Positions 8,659 through 17,893 are shown, counted from the stretch's first letter. The stretch: DNA of 37,581 bases from Nitrosomonas communis (GCF_900114745.1 NZ_FOUB01000036.1:1-37581); one strand, 5' to 3'. Notes: generated by a model not told the origin, from the letters alone. Numbers and translations: made by a program.

Positions 8659-8916
8659 ATGGCAAAAGTGATCATGTATGTATCGGGTTTTTGTCCTTAT
8701 TGTACGATGGCGGAGAAGTTGTTGCGATCCAGAGGTGTGGAGGAAATAGATAAAATCAGAGTTGATTTGCACCCCAATCAACGTACTGAAATGATCAAAA
8801 AAACTGGGCGGCGTACCGTACCTCAAATCTATATTGGAGAGACCCATATAGGGGGGTATGATGATCTTGCGCGGCTTGATCAGCAAGGTGGAGTCATAAA
8901 GCTGTTATCAACCTGA
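8659..8916 (+). CDS. grxC: glutaredoxin 3
   Basis: 85 residues, the usual length for bacterial Grx3. It reduces disulfides and glutathione mixed disulfides in the cytoplasm using glutathione. The redox motif CPYC is at 12-15 (SGFCPYCTMAEKLL). The glutathione-binding TVPQIYIG with cis-Pro and the GGYDDL motif follow at their normal places. The gene lies between the rhodanese-like gene and secB, the order known from E. coli. Confidence 0.95.
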   Translation: MAKVIMYVSGFCPYCTMAEKLLRSRGVEEIDKIRVDLHPNQRTEMIKKTGRRTVPQIYIGETHIGGYDDLARLDQQGGVIKLLST

Positions 8917-8978
8917 TTTTTAGTGATGTTCTGTCGCTTAATAATCTTTATTATCAATTATTCTAATTGGAATTTAAC

Positions 8979-9455
8979 ATGAGTGAGCAACAGCCTGTAT
9001 TTACTATTGAGAAAATTTATGTCAAGGATCTTTCTCTTGAAATACCAAATGCACCGCATATTTTTCTTGATCGGGAAGTGCCTGAAATTAACATGCAGTT
9101 AAGTACACAAGGCGGATGTATCGAGGGGGATATATATGAAGTTATGCTGACAATTACTGTTACTTCACGGATTAAGGAAAAAACTGTATTTCTGATTGAA
9201 GCTCACCAGGCTGGAATCTTTCGGATACGTAACGTGCCTGGAAATGATATTGATCCTGTGCTGGGGATCGTATGTCCAAATATTTTATTTCCTTATTTGC
9301 GTGAAACTGTATCGGATACTGTGGTGCGCGCAGGATTCCCTCCAGTCATCCTTAATCCAGTTAATTTTGAAGTCATTTATCATCAGAAAAAGCAGCAGAC
9401 TGAATCAAAAACTGAGAAAGCTCAACAATCACCTGAAACAGAAAGCGTCCATTAA
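8979..9455 (+). CDS. secB: protein-export chaperone SecB
   Basis: 158 residues from ATG 8979; the frame is open from a TTG at 8967 but the protein then carries four extra residues before the usual SecB start. SecB is a cytoplasmic tetramer that keeps preproteins unfolded and hands them to SecA. Family features seen are FTIEKIYVKDLSLEIPNAP near the start, the acidic beta-sheet face with EVMLTITVTSR, and CPNILFPYLRETVSD near 110, followed by GFPPVILNPVNFE. The tail (about 140-158) is Gln/Glu/Lys-rich, as usual. It sits 62 bases after grxC. Confidence 0.96.
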   Translation: MSEQQPVFTIEKIYVKDLSLEIPNAPHIFLDREVPEINMQLSTQGGCIEGDIYEVMLTITVTSRIKEKTVFLIEAHQAGIFRIRNVPGNDIDPVLGIVCPNILFPYLRETVSDTVVRAGFPPVILNPVNFEVIYHQKKQQTESKTEKAQQSPETESVH

Positions 9456-9467
9456 TAGGGGGTTCAC

Positions 9468-9929
9468 TTGCTACAAAGAAGAGACTTAATCGAAAGTTTC
9501 TTTCTGTTTTTCTCGCTTTTTTTTTCGTGTTGGGGTGTGGCTGCAGAAACAGAATTTTTTTCTGTCTCAGAGAATGCAGTCATAATGTATGACGCCCCTT
9601 CGCTGAATGCTGAAAAATTATATGTAGTCAGCATTCATTTGCCATTAAAAGTGATAGCGAAAGTTGAGGGATGGGTAAAAGTAAGTGATAGTAGCGATGC
9701 AGTTGCGTGGATAGAGAGAAAATATTTAAGTGATAAGCGTTTTATTATTGTGACCGTTCCATTAGCCAATGTATATCAATCACCAGATGTTCATTCACTC
9801 CTACTTTTTCAGGTTCAAAAAAATGTGGTCATAGAATGGTTAAACTCCGACGTTGCCGGCTGGGTTAAAGTACGCCATCGTGATGGCCAGAGCGGTTATA
9901 TTAGATCTAATCAGGTCTGGGGTTCATGA
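9468..9929 (+). CDS. exported protein with two bacterial SH3-like domains
   Basis: 153 residues. It starts with TTG at 9468, five bases after an AGGGGG ribosome site; no in-frame ATG occurs before the mature domain. The signal peptide is strongly hydrophobic (FFLFFSLFFSCWGVAAE, cleavage near 25). Two SH3b-like repeats follow, about 30-90 and 94-150. Each has a 'Y-(D/Q)-(A/S)-P' start (MYDAPS, VYQSPD) and a 'GWVKV...I' end (GWVKVSD..AWIERKYL and GWVKVRHRDGQSGYI). Such domains often bind peptidoglycan or proteins in the periplasm. The stop overlaps the gpsA start by four bases (ATGA), so translation is coupled. The gene is an insertion relative to the E. coli secB-gpsA order. No enzyme domain is seen and the partner is unknown. 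Confidence 0.83.
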   Translation: MLQRRDLIESFFLFFSLFFSCWGVAAETEFFSVSENAVIMYDAPSLNAEKLYVVSIHLPLKVIAKVEGWVKVSDSSDAVAWIERKYLSDKRFIIVTVPLANVYQSPDVHSLLLFQVQKNVVIEWLNSDVAGWVKVRHRDGQSGYIRSNQVWGS

Positions 9930-10915
9930 AAATTGCCATATTGGGAGCAGGTGCTTGGGGTACAGCACTGGCCATCAATTTTTCTGCAAATCATCAAGTC
10001 ACATTGTGGACAAGAGATCAGAATCAATTGACTGAACTTGTGGCGCTACGAGTTAATCAACGCTATCTTCCTGATTTATTTTTGCCTGATTCTTTGAAAT
10101 TAACCTCAGAACTGGATCTTGCTGTCAAAAATGCTGAGTTTGTTTTGATTGCTGTTCCTGTCGCCGGATTGCGTGAGTTATTGCAAAAAATTAGCGCAAT
10201 AGATAAAACACTACCAATCATTCTTGGGTGTAAAGGGTTTGAGACGCAATCATCATTGCTACCCCATCAAATAGTGCAGGAGGTCTATTCTAAGACAGCG
10301 CCCTGTGGAATTTTATCAGGTCCAAGCTTCGCACAAGAAGTAGCGCAGGGATTACCTACCGCACTAACTTTGGCATCAGATGACAGTAAGTTTTTTAGGT
10401 ATATTATTAAGGCAATCCACACCGCTTGCTTACGTATTTATTCAAGTAACGATGTGATTGGTGTAGAAACGGGTGGCGCAATAAAAAATGTTATTGCGAT
10501 AGCTACTGGTATTTCTGATGGATTAAAACTAGGCAATAATGCACGAGCTGCATTGATAACACGTGGTTTGGCAGAAATTACACGTCTGGGCGTGGCATTG
10601 GGTGGCTGCAGAGAAACATTTATGGGGTTAGCTGGAATTGGTGATCTGATTTTAACTTGTACAGGCGATATGTCGCGTAACCGCCGAGTAGGAATGATGC
10701 TAGCGGCTGGTCAATTGCTACCTGATATTTTGCAAAGAATTGGACATGTAGCAGAAGGAGTGCATACTGCACGAGAGGCGGAGCGAATGAGTCGGTATTT
10801 TAAGATTGAGATGCCCGTGACACAAGGGGTATGTAATATTATTTATGATGAAGTGCCTGCTGAAATAGTAGTTAAGAAAATCCTCGAGCGTGAGCCGAAA
10901 ACCGAGTTTGATTGA
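9926..10915 (+). CDS. gpsA: NAD(P)-dependent glycerol-3-phosphate dehydrogenase
   Basis: 329 residues, normal length. It reduces dihydroxyacetone phosphate to sn-glycerol 3-phosphate, the backbone for phospholipid synthesis. The Rossmann motif is at 7-12 (AILGAGAWGTALA) and GPSFAQEVAQGLPTA is the second family motif. The catalytic Lys is K187 in GGAIKNVIAIATGISDG, followed by GNNARAALITRGLAE and GLAGIGDLILTCTGDMSRNR. ATG 9926 overlaps the previous stop by four bases. It is the last gene of the yibN-grxC-secB-SH3-gpsA run. Confidence 0.97.
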   Translation: MKIAILGAGAWGTALAINFSANHQVTLWTRDQNQLTELVALRVNQRYLPDLFLPDSLKLTSELDLAVKNAEFVLIAVPVAGLRELLQKISAIDKTLPIILGCKGFETQSSLLPHQIVQEVYSKTAPCGILSGPSFAQEVAQGLPTALTLASDDSKFFRYIIKAIHTACLRIYSSNDVIGVETGGAIKNVIAIATGISDGLKLGNNARAALITRGLAEITRLGVALGGCRETFMGLAGIGDLILTCTGDMSRNRRVGMMLAAGQLLPDILQRIGHVAEGVHTAREAERMSRYFKIEMPVTQGVCNIIYDEVPAEIVVKKILEREPKTEFD

Positions 10916-11051
10916 TAGCGCTGATGATATTCCTATCAAGCGTTGAGTAAAATTTAAATTCTGGCGGAATTATCGTTATTTTTAAATGTGATTTTACTGG
11001 TTTTAGCTCCTCTGGGTCTTCTGTAGTGTCTTTAAAAAAATAATCTCTCTA

Positions 11052-11074
11052 TTTTTGGATAAAGTATCCAAAAA
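11052..11074. repeat. AT-rich perfect inverted repeat between gpsA and HU
   Basis: TTTTTGGATA (11052-11061) pairs with TATCCAAAAA (11065-11074) around a three-base loop. Only three pairs are G-C. It could serve as a weak terminator for gpsA or as a protein-binding palindrome just upstream of the HU promoter; neither is certain. Confidence 0.4.
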
Positions 11075-11095
11075 AAGAAATTTTAAGGCAATAAC

Positions 11096-11124
11096 TTGAC
11101 CAGGCGCAGATGGCTTGATATAAG
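11096..11124 (+). promoter_or_regulatory. sigma70-type promoter of the HU gene
   Basis: TTGACC (11096-11101), a 17-base spacer and TATAAG (11119-11124) give a near-consensus promoter. Transcription would start near 11131, leaving a leader of about 62 bases before the HU start at 11193. It may also drive the downstream tRNAs. Confidence 0.65.
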
Positions 11125-11192
11125 GGCATCTGCAGGATTTTCTGTTTGTGATTTAAGTATCAATAACCCAATAACGCAAAAAGGGGAATTAA

Positions 11193-11465
11193 ATGAACAA
11201 ATCTGATCTTATCGATGCCATTGCAGATTCTGCTGGAATTTCTAAAGCATGTGCAGGAGATGCATTGAATGGCGCGTTATCAGCGATTAAAGATGCGCTT
11301 AAAAAGAATGAAAGCGTCACCTTGGTTGGTTTTGGAACCTTTAGAGTAGGAAAAAGAGCAGCACGTGCTGGTCGCAATCCCCGTACTGGAGAAGTCATAG
11401 AAATCAAAGAAGTCAAAGTGCCCAAATTCACTGCTGGTAAAGCGCTCAAAGATGCGGTAAACTAA
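11193..11465 (+). CDS. hupB: DNA-binding protein HU (beta type)
   Basis: 90 residues, the exact size of HU. It is a dimeric nucleoid protein that bends [22 protein letters not shown] opens the helical body, [24 protein letters not shown] is the DNA-binding beta-arm with the conserved RNPRTG tip, and [15 protein letters not shown] is the typical end. A GGGGAA ribosome site precedes ATG 11193. Its own promoter is seen at 11096-11124, and the two tRNA genes start 20 bases after the stop. HU-alpha versus HU-beta cannot be settled firmly; the position before ppiD matches the E. coli hupB-ppiD order. Confidence 0.95.
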   Translation: MNKSDLIDAIADSAGISKACAGDALNGALSAIKDALKKNESVTLVGFGTFRVGKRAARAGRNPRTGEVIEIKEVKVPKFTAGKALKDAVN

Positions 11466-11485
11466 TCGCTTCCTTACGCAAGGTG

Positions 11486-11561
11486 GGGTGCTTAGCTCAG
11501 CTGGTAGAGCGTCGCCCTTACAAGGCGAATGTCGGCGGTTCGATCCCGTCAGCACCCACCA
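11486..11561 (+). tRNA. tRNA-Val (anticodon TAC)
   Basis: 76 bases with a perfect 7-bp acceptor stem (GGGTGCT with AGCACCC), a D-arm AGCTCAGCTGGTAGAGC, an anticodon stem CGCCC/GGGCG-type pairing around CTTACAA giving TAC, the T-loop GGTTCGATCCC and an encoded CCA end at 11559-11561. It lies in the HU-ppiD gap, 33 bases before tRNA-Asp. Confidence 0.96.
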
Positions 11562-11594
11562 ATCAGCGAGCAAGAATTAGATTATTTTATGTTA

Positions 11595-11671
11595 GGAGTG
11601 GTAGTTCAGTTGGTTAGAATACCGGCCTGTCACGCCGGGGGTCGCGGGTTCGAGTCCCGTCCACTCCGCCA
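11595..11671 (+). tRNA. tRNA-Asp (anticodon GTC)
   Basis: 77 bases with acceptor stem GGAGTGG/CCACTCC, D-arm AGTTCAGTTGGTTAGAAT, anticodon loop CTGTCAC giving GTC, T-arm GGGTTCGAGTCCC, discriminator G (a tRNA-Asp identity base) and an encoded CCA end at 11669-11671. It is probably cotranscribed with tRNA-Val. Confidence 0.96.
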
Positions 11672-11756
11672 ACTCATTATTAAGGGCGAGCATTAAATAG
11701 CAATAGCGTATTAATGCAGCCTTTCTTCTCATTTTTTATTTCACTGGATTTTAACT

Positions 11757-13637
11757 GTGTTTGATTTTGTTCATCGAAAAAAGACGATTGTTCAGGTTAT
11801 CCTGTTGTTAGCGATTTTGCCGTTTATGTTTTGGGGCGTGCAGTCATATCGTACGGATAGTCAAGAGAGCTATGTCGCAGTTGTTGAAAGTGAAGAGATT
11901 CCGCGAAAAGAATTTGAACAAGCCCTTAGGAATCAACATGAGAGCATGCGTAATATGTTAGGGGATAAATTTGACAGCACTCTGCTTGATAATCCTCAGA
12001 TGCGCTTGGCAGTTTTAGAAAGTCTGATTCAGAAAAAATTACTAAAGCGCGAAGCGGTTAATGTCGGATTAACCGTTTTGGATTCACAATTAGCACGCGA
12101 GATTCAGAATATTTCAGCTTTCCACGAGGATCAAAAATTTTCATATCAGCGTTACCAGGAGCTTTTGCGTCGCCAGGAAATGAGTCCAGCACTGTTTGAG
12201 TCACGGATGGTAGCTGAGATTATGCAGCAGCAATTACTGGAAGCGGTTAGCAAAAGTGCCATAATTCCAGATACTGTAACACGGAATGTGGCTTACTTAA
12301 GCGAAGTGAAGCGTGAAATAAATCAAGTTAAAATTGAGCCGCAACATTTTATATCGCAGATTAACCCGGATGAAGCGGCAATACAGTCTTACTATGATAA
12401 TCATCAAACAGATTTTCTTCTGCCCGAGCGTGTGCGCATTGAATATTTGGTGTTGTCTTTAGAAGAATTGGCTCAGGATGAAGAAGTTGCGGCAGATGAA
12501 ATCAAAAAATATTTTGATGAACATCAAAGCGAGTTCGGTCAAGAAGAACAGCGACAAGCCAGTCATATTTTGATTGCTGCTCCTGCAACAGCTTCTGACG
12601 ATGAAAAGGCTGCAGCACGTGAGAAAGCGGAGAATTTGCTGGCGCAATTAAAAGCTGAACCAGAGAAATTTGCTGAACTGGCGAGCGAGCATTCGGAAGA
12701 TCAAGGCTCAGCAAAAGTAGGAGGGGATTTAGGGTTCTTAGGACGGGGCTTATTAGTCAAGGATTTTGAAGATGAGCTCTTTCAAATGCAGCCCAATGAA
12801 ATTCGTGGTCCCGTTGAAACGACTTTTGGTTTTCATATCATTAAACTTTCTGAAATAAAACCGGCACAAACAGCGTCTTTGGAAGAGGTAAGAGACGAGA
12901 TTGAGCAAACTCTGAAACGTCAGAAGGCTGCAAGCCATTTTGGTGAAATTGCAGAAGATTTCAGTAATATAGTGTACGAGCAAAGTGATAGTTTGCAACC
13001 AGCCGCGGAAAGATTTGGTTTATCAATAAAGCAAAGTGAGTGGATCGATAAAAAATCGAAGGAGCCCGCCATCGTTACTAACGAAAAACTGCTGCAGGCA
13101 ATTTTTTCAGATGATGCTATTAACGAGAAACGCAATACAGAAGCGATAGAAGTCATGCCTGATACTTTTGTTTCTGCCAGGGTATTGGAGCACAAATCAG
13201 CTGCCATTCAATCATTAGATGTGGTCAGAGATGACGTCATTGATCGTGTTAAGAAACAGCTCGCCGCTGAACTGGCTGAGCAAGAAGGCAGGACCAAGCT
13301 GGCTCAATTACAGGCTGGCGAAGACGTTTCAGTTGCATGGGGCGATACTAAAGAGATATCCTATATGCAACCCCAAGGATTGGAGGTAGAGACTTTGCGT
13401 GCTATTTCCCAGACAGAAAATGATAAATTACCCACTTATACAGGGGTAACAGGATCAGATGGAAGTTTTAGCCTGATCCGTATCAATCGGATTATTGAGC
13501 CGGCTTCTTTGGATAAAGACCAATACCAAGTTTTTAGTAATCAGCTAAAACAAATGATTGTTCAGGAAGAGTTATCATCGTATCAGCTTGGCCTCAGGCA
13601 GCGATACGATGTAAAAATCCGCGAAGAAAGCTATTAA
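11757..13637 (+). CDS. ppiD: periplasmic folding chaperone PpiD (SurA-N and parvulin domains)
   Basis: 626 residues, normal for PpiD. It is an inner-membrane-anchored chaperone acting near the Sec translocon on the periplasmic side. It has a short cytoplasmic start MFDFVHRKKT, one membrane segment (about 11-30), a SurA-like N domain (about 35-200), a parvulin domain (about 265-368: QASHILIAAPA, FAELASEHSEDQGSA, GGDLGFLGRG, FGFHIIKL) and a C-terminal helical region. The parvulin domain is well conserved in sequence, but activity cannot be judged from here. The start is a GTG at 11757, which gives exactly the family start MFDFV. It ends 15 bases from the stop of the convergent fabI. Confidence 0.93.
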   Translation: MFDFVHRKKTIVQVILLLAILPFMFWGVQSYRTDSQESYVAVVESEEIPRKEFEQALRNQHESMRNMLGDKFDSTLLDNPQMRLAVLESLIQKKLLKREAVNVGLTVLDSQLAREIQNISAFHEDQKFSYQRYQELLRRQEMSPALFESRMVAEIMQQQLLEAVSKSAIIPDTVTRNVAYLSEVKREINQVKIEPQHFISQINPDEAAIQSYYDNHQTDFLLPERVRIEYLVLSLEELAQDEEVAADEIKKYFDEHQSEFGQEEQRQASHILIAAPATASDDEKAAAREKAENLLAQLKAEPEKFAELASEHSEDQGSAKVGGDLGFLGRGLLVKDFEDELFQMQPNEIRGPVETTFGFHIIKLSEIKPAQTASLEEVRDEIEQTLKRQKAASHFGEIAEDFSNIVYEQSDSLQPAAERFGLSIKQSEWIDKKSKEPAIVTNEKLLQAIFSDDAINEKRNTEAIEVMPDTFVSARVLEHKSAAIQSLDVVRDDVIDRVKKQLAAELAEQEGRTKLAQLQAGEDVSVAWGDTKEISYMQPQGLEVETLRAISQTENDKLPTYTGVTGSDGSFSLIRINRIIEPASLDKDQYQVFSNQLKQMIVQEELSSYQLGLRQRYDVKIREESY

Positions 13638-13652
13638 TAATTTAAATGGTTA

Positions 13653-14438
13653 TTATTCATCAAGATCAAAAGCAATTGTATTGAAACCGGCATCAACATA
13701 AGTAATTTCGCCTGTAATGCCACTGGCTAAGTCACTACAAAGGAAAGCAGCAGCATTGCCAACTTCCTCAGTGGTCACATTTCTTCGTAATGGCGCAACT
13801 TTCTCAGCATATCCAAGCAGTTTGCCAAAATTGCTTATGCCGGCCGCAGCGAGTGTTTTAATTGGTCCGGCCGAGATCGCATTTACGCGTATCCCTTTCT
13901 TGCCTAGGCTGGAAGCCATGAAACGTACATTTGCCTCCAGACTGGCTTTAGCGAGACCCATTACATTGTAACTTGGCATGACGCGAACAGCACCTAGATA
14001 ACTGAGCGTCAAAAGTGTAGCATTTCTTCCCTCCATCAATGGCAAGCCAGCTTTTGCTAATGCTGCAAAGCTATAAGAGCTGACTTCATGGGCAATATTA
14101 AATGCCTCGCGATTAACGCTTTCAAGATAATCACCTGCTAATGCTTCGCGTGGCGCAAATGCGATAGAATGTACAATACCATCCAACCCATCCCACTCTT
14201 TGCTCAAATCTGTAAAGCATTGGTTAATTTCTTCATCATTTCTGACATCGCAACGAAACAATAAATGGCTGTCAAAATCACTAATCAGTTTTGCAACGCG
14301 ATCCCTTATATCTTCTCCTTGGAAAGTAAAGGCTAGTTGTGCGCCTTCACGCTTCATGGCTTTGGCTATACCATAAGCAATAGATCGATTACTGAGTAGC
14401 CCGGTGATGAGGATACGTTTATTGTCTAGAAAACCCAT
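13653..14438 (-). CDS. fabI: enoyl-ACP reductase (NADH)
   Basis: 261 residues, the usual FabI length. It carries out the last reduction of the fatty acid elongation cycle and is the target of triclosan and isoniazid-class inhibitors. It is an atypical short-chain dehydrogenase: [16 protein letters not shown] is the cofactor loop, and Tyr147, Tyr157 and Lys164 ([22 protein letters not shown]) match the FabI Y-x6-K arrangement. [14 protein letters not shown] forms the substrate loop, with the family's usual Gly/Ala pattern. AAGGAC lies just before ATG 14438. It is transcribed away from the peptide-binding protein gene; the 234 bases between them should hold both promoters, but no convincing pair was found. 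Confidence 0.97.
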   Translation of the reverse strand: MGFLDNKRILITGLLSNRSIAYGIAKAMKREGAQLAFTFQGEDIRDRVAKLISDFDSHLLFRCDVRNDEEINQCFTDLSKEWDGLDGIVHSIAFAPREALAGDYLESVNREAFNIAHEVSSYSFAALAKAGLPLMEGRNATLLTLSYLGAVRVMPSYNVMGLAKASLEANVRFMASSLGKKGIRVNAISAGPIKTLAAAGISNFGKLLGYAEKVAPLRRNVTTEEVGNAAAFLCSDLASGITGEITYVDAGFNTIAFDLDE

Positions 14439-14672
14439 AATATGTCCTTCTACTGGTTGAATCTGAAATTATAACCTAAGGATTATAATAAAGAGGAGTA
14501 GTGCAAAAACAATGAAGTTACTGCAAGATATTGATTGGTGATTCTCTTTCTCTTCATCTTATTCTCCACACTAAAAGAGTATGAAATATAAGCTAAATAA
14601 TATGGATACATTAACCCATCTTTATAATATATTTATGCTGAATTCAATTCCATTTACAGCGAGATAATTTGA

Positions 14673-16892
14673 ATGTTTGTCTCATTCCAGCTCTTGGTTT
14701 TTTTAAAAGAATTCCTCAGGATGAGCCCACTTATTGTTTTGATTTTGTTTCTGACAGCCTGCAACGGGGCTATATGGAATAACCCCTATCCAAGCAATGA
14801 TTCAGGTAAAAATATTCTTTACAATGCATTTGCTGAGCGCCCTAAACATCTTGACCCCGTTCAATCATATAGTTCTAATGAAATATTATTTACTGCTCAG
14901 ATATATCAGCCTCCTTTGCAGTACCATTATTTGAAACGTCCCTATACGCTTATCCCACAGACAGTGGACAGAATGCCGATCGTGCAATATTTTGACGAAG
15001 ACGGGAATCTTTTGTCAGCTGATAGTGAGAGTACCAATGTTGCATATTCCGTGTATGAGCTTTCTCTTAAGCAAGATATTTTTTATCAACCTCATCCAGC
15101 ATTTGCTAAGGATGATCAGGGAGAATTTCTCTATCATGATCTGACACGAGAGGATTTGCAAAAAGTTTCCAAGCTTGCTGATTTTACTCAAAAAAATACA
15201 AGGAAATTATTATCGGAAGATTATATTTATCAAATCAAGCGGCTGGCACATCCAAAATTGCATTCACCTATATTTGGTCTAATGGCAAATTATATCGTTG
15301 GCCTGAGGGAATATGCCGATACATTGGGGAAGGAGGCTGGTGCTGCTCCTAACAATGTGTACCTTGATTTACGCAATTTTCCATTAGCAGGCGTTGAGAG
15401 GGTGGATGACTATACTTTTCGTATTAAAATAAAAGGTAAATATCCTCAATTCATGTATTGGTTGGCAATGCCATTTTTTTCACCCATTCCTTGGGAGGCT
15501 GATCGCTTTTACGCCCAAGCAGGGCTCACAAAAAAAAATGTTACCCTAGATTGGTATCCCATAGGGACTGGACCTTATATGCTTACAGAGAATGATCCTA
15601 ATCGAATCATGGTTCTGGAAAGAAATCCAAATTTTAAAGGGGAGTTTTATCCTTCTGAGGGTATGCCTGATGATATGGAAAAGGGATTACTGAAAGATGC
15701 CAGTAAACCGCTTCCATTTATAGACAAGATTATATTTAGTCGTGAGAAGGAGAGTATTCCGCGTTGGAACAAATTTCTGCAGGGATATTATGATGCTTCA
15801 GGAATCGGTTCTGATAGTTTTGATCAAGCTGTACAAGTGACTGGGCAAGGCGAGGCAACAGTTACTGAAGCAATGAAAGCACAAGGAATACGATTGGAGA
15901 CAGCTGTGGCGCCTTCTACTTATTATATCGGATTCAATATGCTTGATCCGATTGTGGGAGGTCGTACTGAACAAGAAAAGGAGTCTGCCCGTAAATTACG
16001 GCAAGCAATTTCAATTGCAGTGGATTATGAAGAATATATCTCGATATTTGCCAATGGTCGAGGTATTCCTGCGCAGAGTCCTATTCCACCTGGAATTACG
16101 GGCTATCGAGAAGGCAAGGAGGGGATTAATCCGATTGTCTATAAATGGCAAGATGGAAAGGCGCACCGCAGATCTATTGAAGAAGCAAACAGGTTGTTGG
16201 CGGAAGCTGGCTACCCTAATGGAATAGATAATAAGAGTGGCACGCCACTTGTATTGTATTTTGATGTGACAGCGCGTAGTGCCGATGACAAATCGCTGCT
16301 TGACTGGATGCGCAAGCAGTTCAGAAAAATCAATATCCAGCTAGTCGTTCGCAGCACTGACTATAATCGTTTTCAGGATAAAATACGAAAGGGTAACTCC
16401 CAAATTTTTGAGTGGGGTTGGAATGCAGATTACGCTGATCCAGAAAACTTTCTGTTTTTACTGTATGGTCCTCAGCGTAAGGTGGGCAGTAATAGCGGAA
16501 ATAATGCTGCTAATTATGATAATGCCGAGTATAACCGGTTGTTCGAGCGGATGGAAAAGATGGAGGATAGTCCAAAGCGAGAGCAAATCATCGCTCGCAT
16601 GGTTGAGATCTTGCGCGAGGATGCGCCCTGGTTGTGGGGGTATCACCCGAAAGATTATGCCCTGTATCATTCCTGGTACAACAATGTGAAACCCAATAAA
16701 TTGTCTTATAACAACATTAAATATTCGCGTATTGATTCTGTTTTACGGGAGCAAAAGCGGCGCGAATGGAATGAGCCAGTGATATGGCCAGTTGGGGTAG
16801 GCGTAACTGTGCTGCTCTTATCCCTTATTCCTGGAATAATTGCCTATCGCCGCAGACAACGAGCTGTCGGGCTCAGGAAAGCAGCTGCATAA
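14673..16892 (+). CDS. peptide-type ABC transporter substrate-binding protein with lipobox and C-terminal membrane segment
   Basis: 739 residues, longer than typical OppA/DppA (about 540). The start has a hydrophobic stretch ending in LTAC with Cys30, a good lipobox, so a lipoprotein is likely. ATG 14673 gives Lys12 and Arg16 before it; ATG 14721 (residue 17) would leave a signal with no positive charge. The body is an SBP_bac_5 domain (GRPKHLDP-like start, WYPIGTGPYMLTENDP near 295, ARKLRQAISIAVDYEEY near 445, EWGWNADYADPENFLFLLY near 580). After about 700 comes a membrane segment (WPVGVGVTVLLLSLIPGIIAY) followed by RRRQR, so both ends may be membrane-attached. Peptide or similar uptake is the family role; the ligand is unknown. 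A permease gene follows 23 bases later. Confidence 0.87.
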   Translation: MFVSFQLLVFLKEFLRMSPLIVLILFLTACNGAIWNNPYPSNDSGKNILYNAFAERPKHLDPVQSYSSNEILFTAQIYQPPLQYHYLKRPYTLIPQTVDRMPIVQYFDEDGNLLSADSESTNVAYSVYELSLKQDIFYQPHPAFAKDDQGEFLYHDLTREDLQKVSKLADFTQKNTRKLLSEDYIYQIKRLAHPKLHSPIFGLMANYIVGLREYADTLGKEAGAAPNNVYLDLRNFPLAGVERVDDYTFRIKIKGKYPQFMYWLAMPFFSPIPWEADRFYAQAGLTKKNVTLDWYPIGTGPYMLTENDPNRIMVLERNPNFKGEFYPSEGMPDDMEKGLLKDASKPLPFIDKIIFSREKESIPRWNKFLQGYYDASGIGSDSFDQAVQVTGQGEATVTEAMKAQGIRLETAVAPSTYYIGFNMLDPIVGGRTEQEKESARKLRQAISIAVDYEEYISIFANGRGIPAQSPIPPGITGYREGKEGINPIVYKWQDGKAHRRSIEEANRLLAEAGYPNGIDNKSGTPLVLYFDVTARSADDKSLLDWMRKQFRKINIQLVVRSTDYNRFQDKIRKGNSQIFEWGWNADYADPENFLFLLYGPQRKVGSNSGNNAANYDNAEYNRLFERMEKMEDSPKREQIIARMVEILREDAPWLWGYHPKDYALYHSWYNNVKPNKLSYNNIKYSRIDSVLREQKRREWNEPVIWPVGVGVTVLLLSLIPGIIAYRRRQRAVGLRKAAA

Positions 16893-16915
16893 ACTGGAAA
16901 AATTCTTAAGTTGCT

Positions 16916-17893
16916 ATGCTTAATTACATTCTTAGACGCATTCTCTATGCAATCCCGATTTTAGTGGGGGTTAATCTCATCACTTTCACCTTGTTTTTTG
17001 TAATTAATACGCCTGATGATATGGCACGGATGCATCTAGGGGTCAAGCATGTGACGGATGAGGCAATCATAAAGTGGAAACTAGAACACGGTTATGATAA
17101 ACCTTTGCTGTATAACCCCGAGGCTGAGGGTCTTGCAAAATTGACTAGCACCATATTCTTTGAAAAATCAATCGCAATGTTTGTATTTGATTTTGGTCAT
17201 GCTGATGATGGGCGCGTTATTGGGCATGAAATCAAATCACGGATGTTGCCGAGTCTGGCTATTGCGCTTCCAATATTTTTATTGGGGTTGCTAGCTCATA
17301 TTACTTTTGCGCTGATTATGGTTTTTTTTCGCATGACTTATATAGATTTCTGGGGTGTCGTAATGTGTGTGGCGCTCATGTCGATTTCAAGTTTGTTTTA
17401 TATTATTGGCGGCCAATTTCTTGTGAGTAAGTTGTGGCATTTAGTGCCTATTTCTGGCTATGGTAGTGGACTGGATGTAGGGAGGTTTTTGCTATTACCC
17501 ATTATCATCGGGGTAATAAGTAGTGCTGGAGCGAATATACGGTGGTATCGCACAATTTTTCTGGAAGAAATGAATAAGGAGTATGTTCGGACCGCACGCG
17601 CCAAAGGTTTGCCAGAAACAATTGTATTATTTAGGCATGTACTCAAAAATGCTCTGATTCCAATTCTTACAGGTGCAGTGGTAATCATCCCATTATTGTT
17701 TCTTGGTAGTCTGATTACTGAGTCGTTTTTTGGTATACCAGGCTTGGGAAGCTATACTATCGAGGCAATCAATTCTCAGGATTTTGCCGTGGTTCGTGCC
17801 ATGGTGTTTCTAGGTTCTTTGCTCTATATCGTAGGTCTGATCTTGACTGATATATCCTATACTCTGGTAGATCCAAGGATCAGGCTGGAATGA
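16916..17893 (+). CDS. peptide-type ABC transporter permease (DppB/OppB/YejB family)
   Basis: 325 residues. MLNYILRRILYAIPILVGVNLITF is the usual first membrane segment, and about five more follow (near 110-135, 140-165, 190-210, 250-280, 295-315). The EAA loop that contacts the ATPase is present: EYVRTARAKGLPETIVLFRHVLKNALIP (about 222-250, with the Gly at the usual place). Its function is membrane passage for substrate delivered by the binding protein upstream. Peptide importers normally need a second permease and one or two ATPases. None follows: after the stop only a 17-codon frame remains before alkA on the other strand. Missing parts may be encoded elsewhere. Confidence 0.9.
   Translation: MLNYILRRILYAIPILVGVNLITFTLFFVINTPDDMARMHLGVKHVTDEAIIKWKLEHGYDKPLLYNPEAEGLAKLTSTIFFEKSIAMFVFDFGHADDGRVIGHEIKSRMLPSLAIALPIFLLGLLAHITFALIMVFFRMTYIDFWGVVMCVALMSISSLFYIIGGQFLVSKLWHLVPISGYGSGLDVGRFLLLPIIIGVISSAGANIRWYRTIFLEEMNKEYVRTARAKGLPETIVLFRHVLKNALIPILTGAVVIIPLLFLGSLITESFFGIPGLGSYTIEAINSQDFAVVRAMVFLGSLLYIVGLILTDISYTLVDPRIRLE

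Noticed and set aside
11280..11573. Minus-strand frame across HU and tRNA-Val that includes MLADWWVLTGSNRRHSPCK
   Set aside because: This is the familiar false protein that arises from antisense reading of a tRNA gene.
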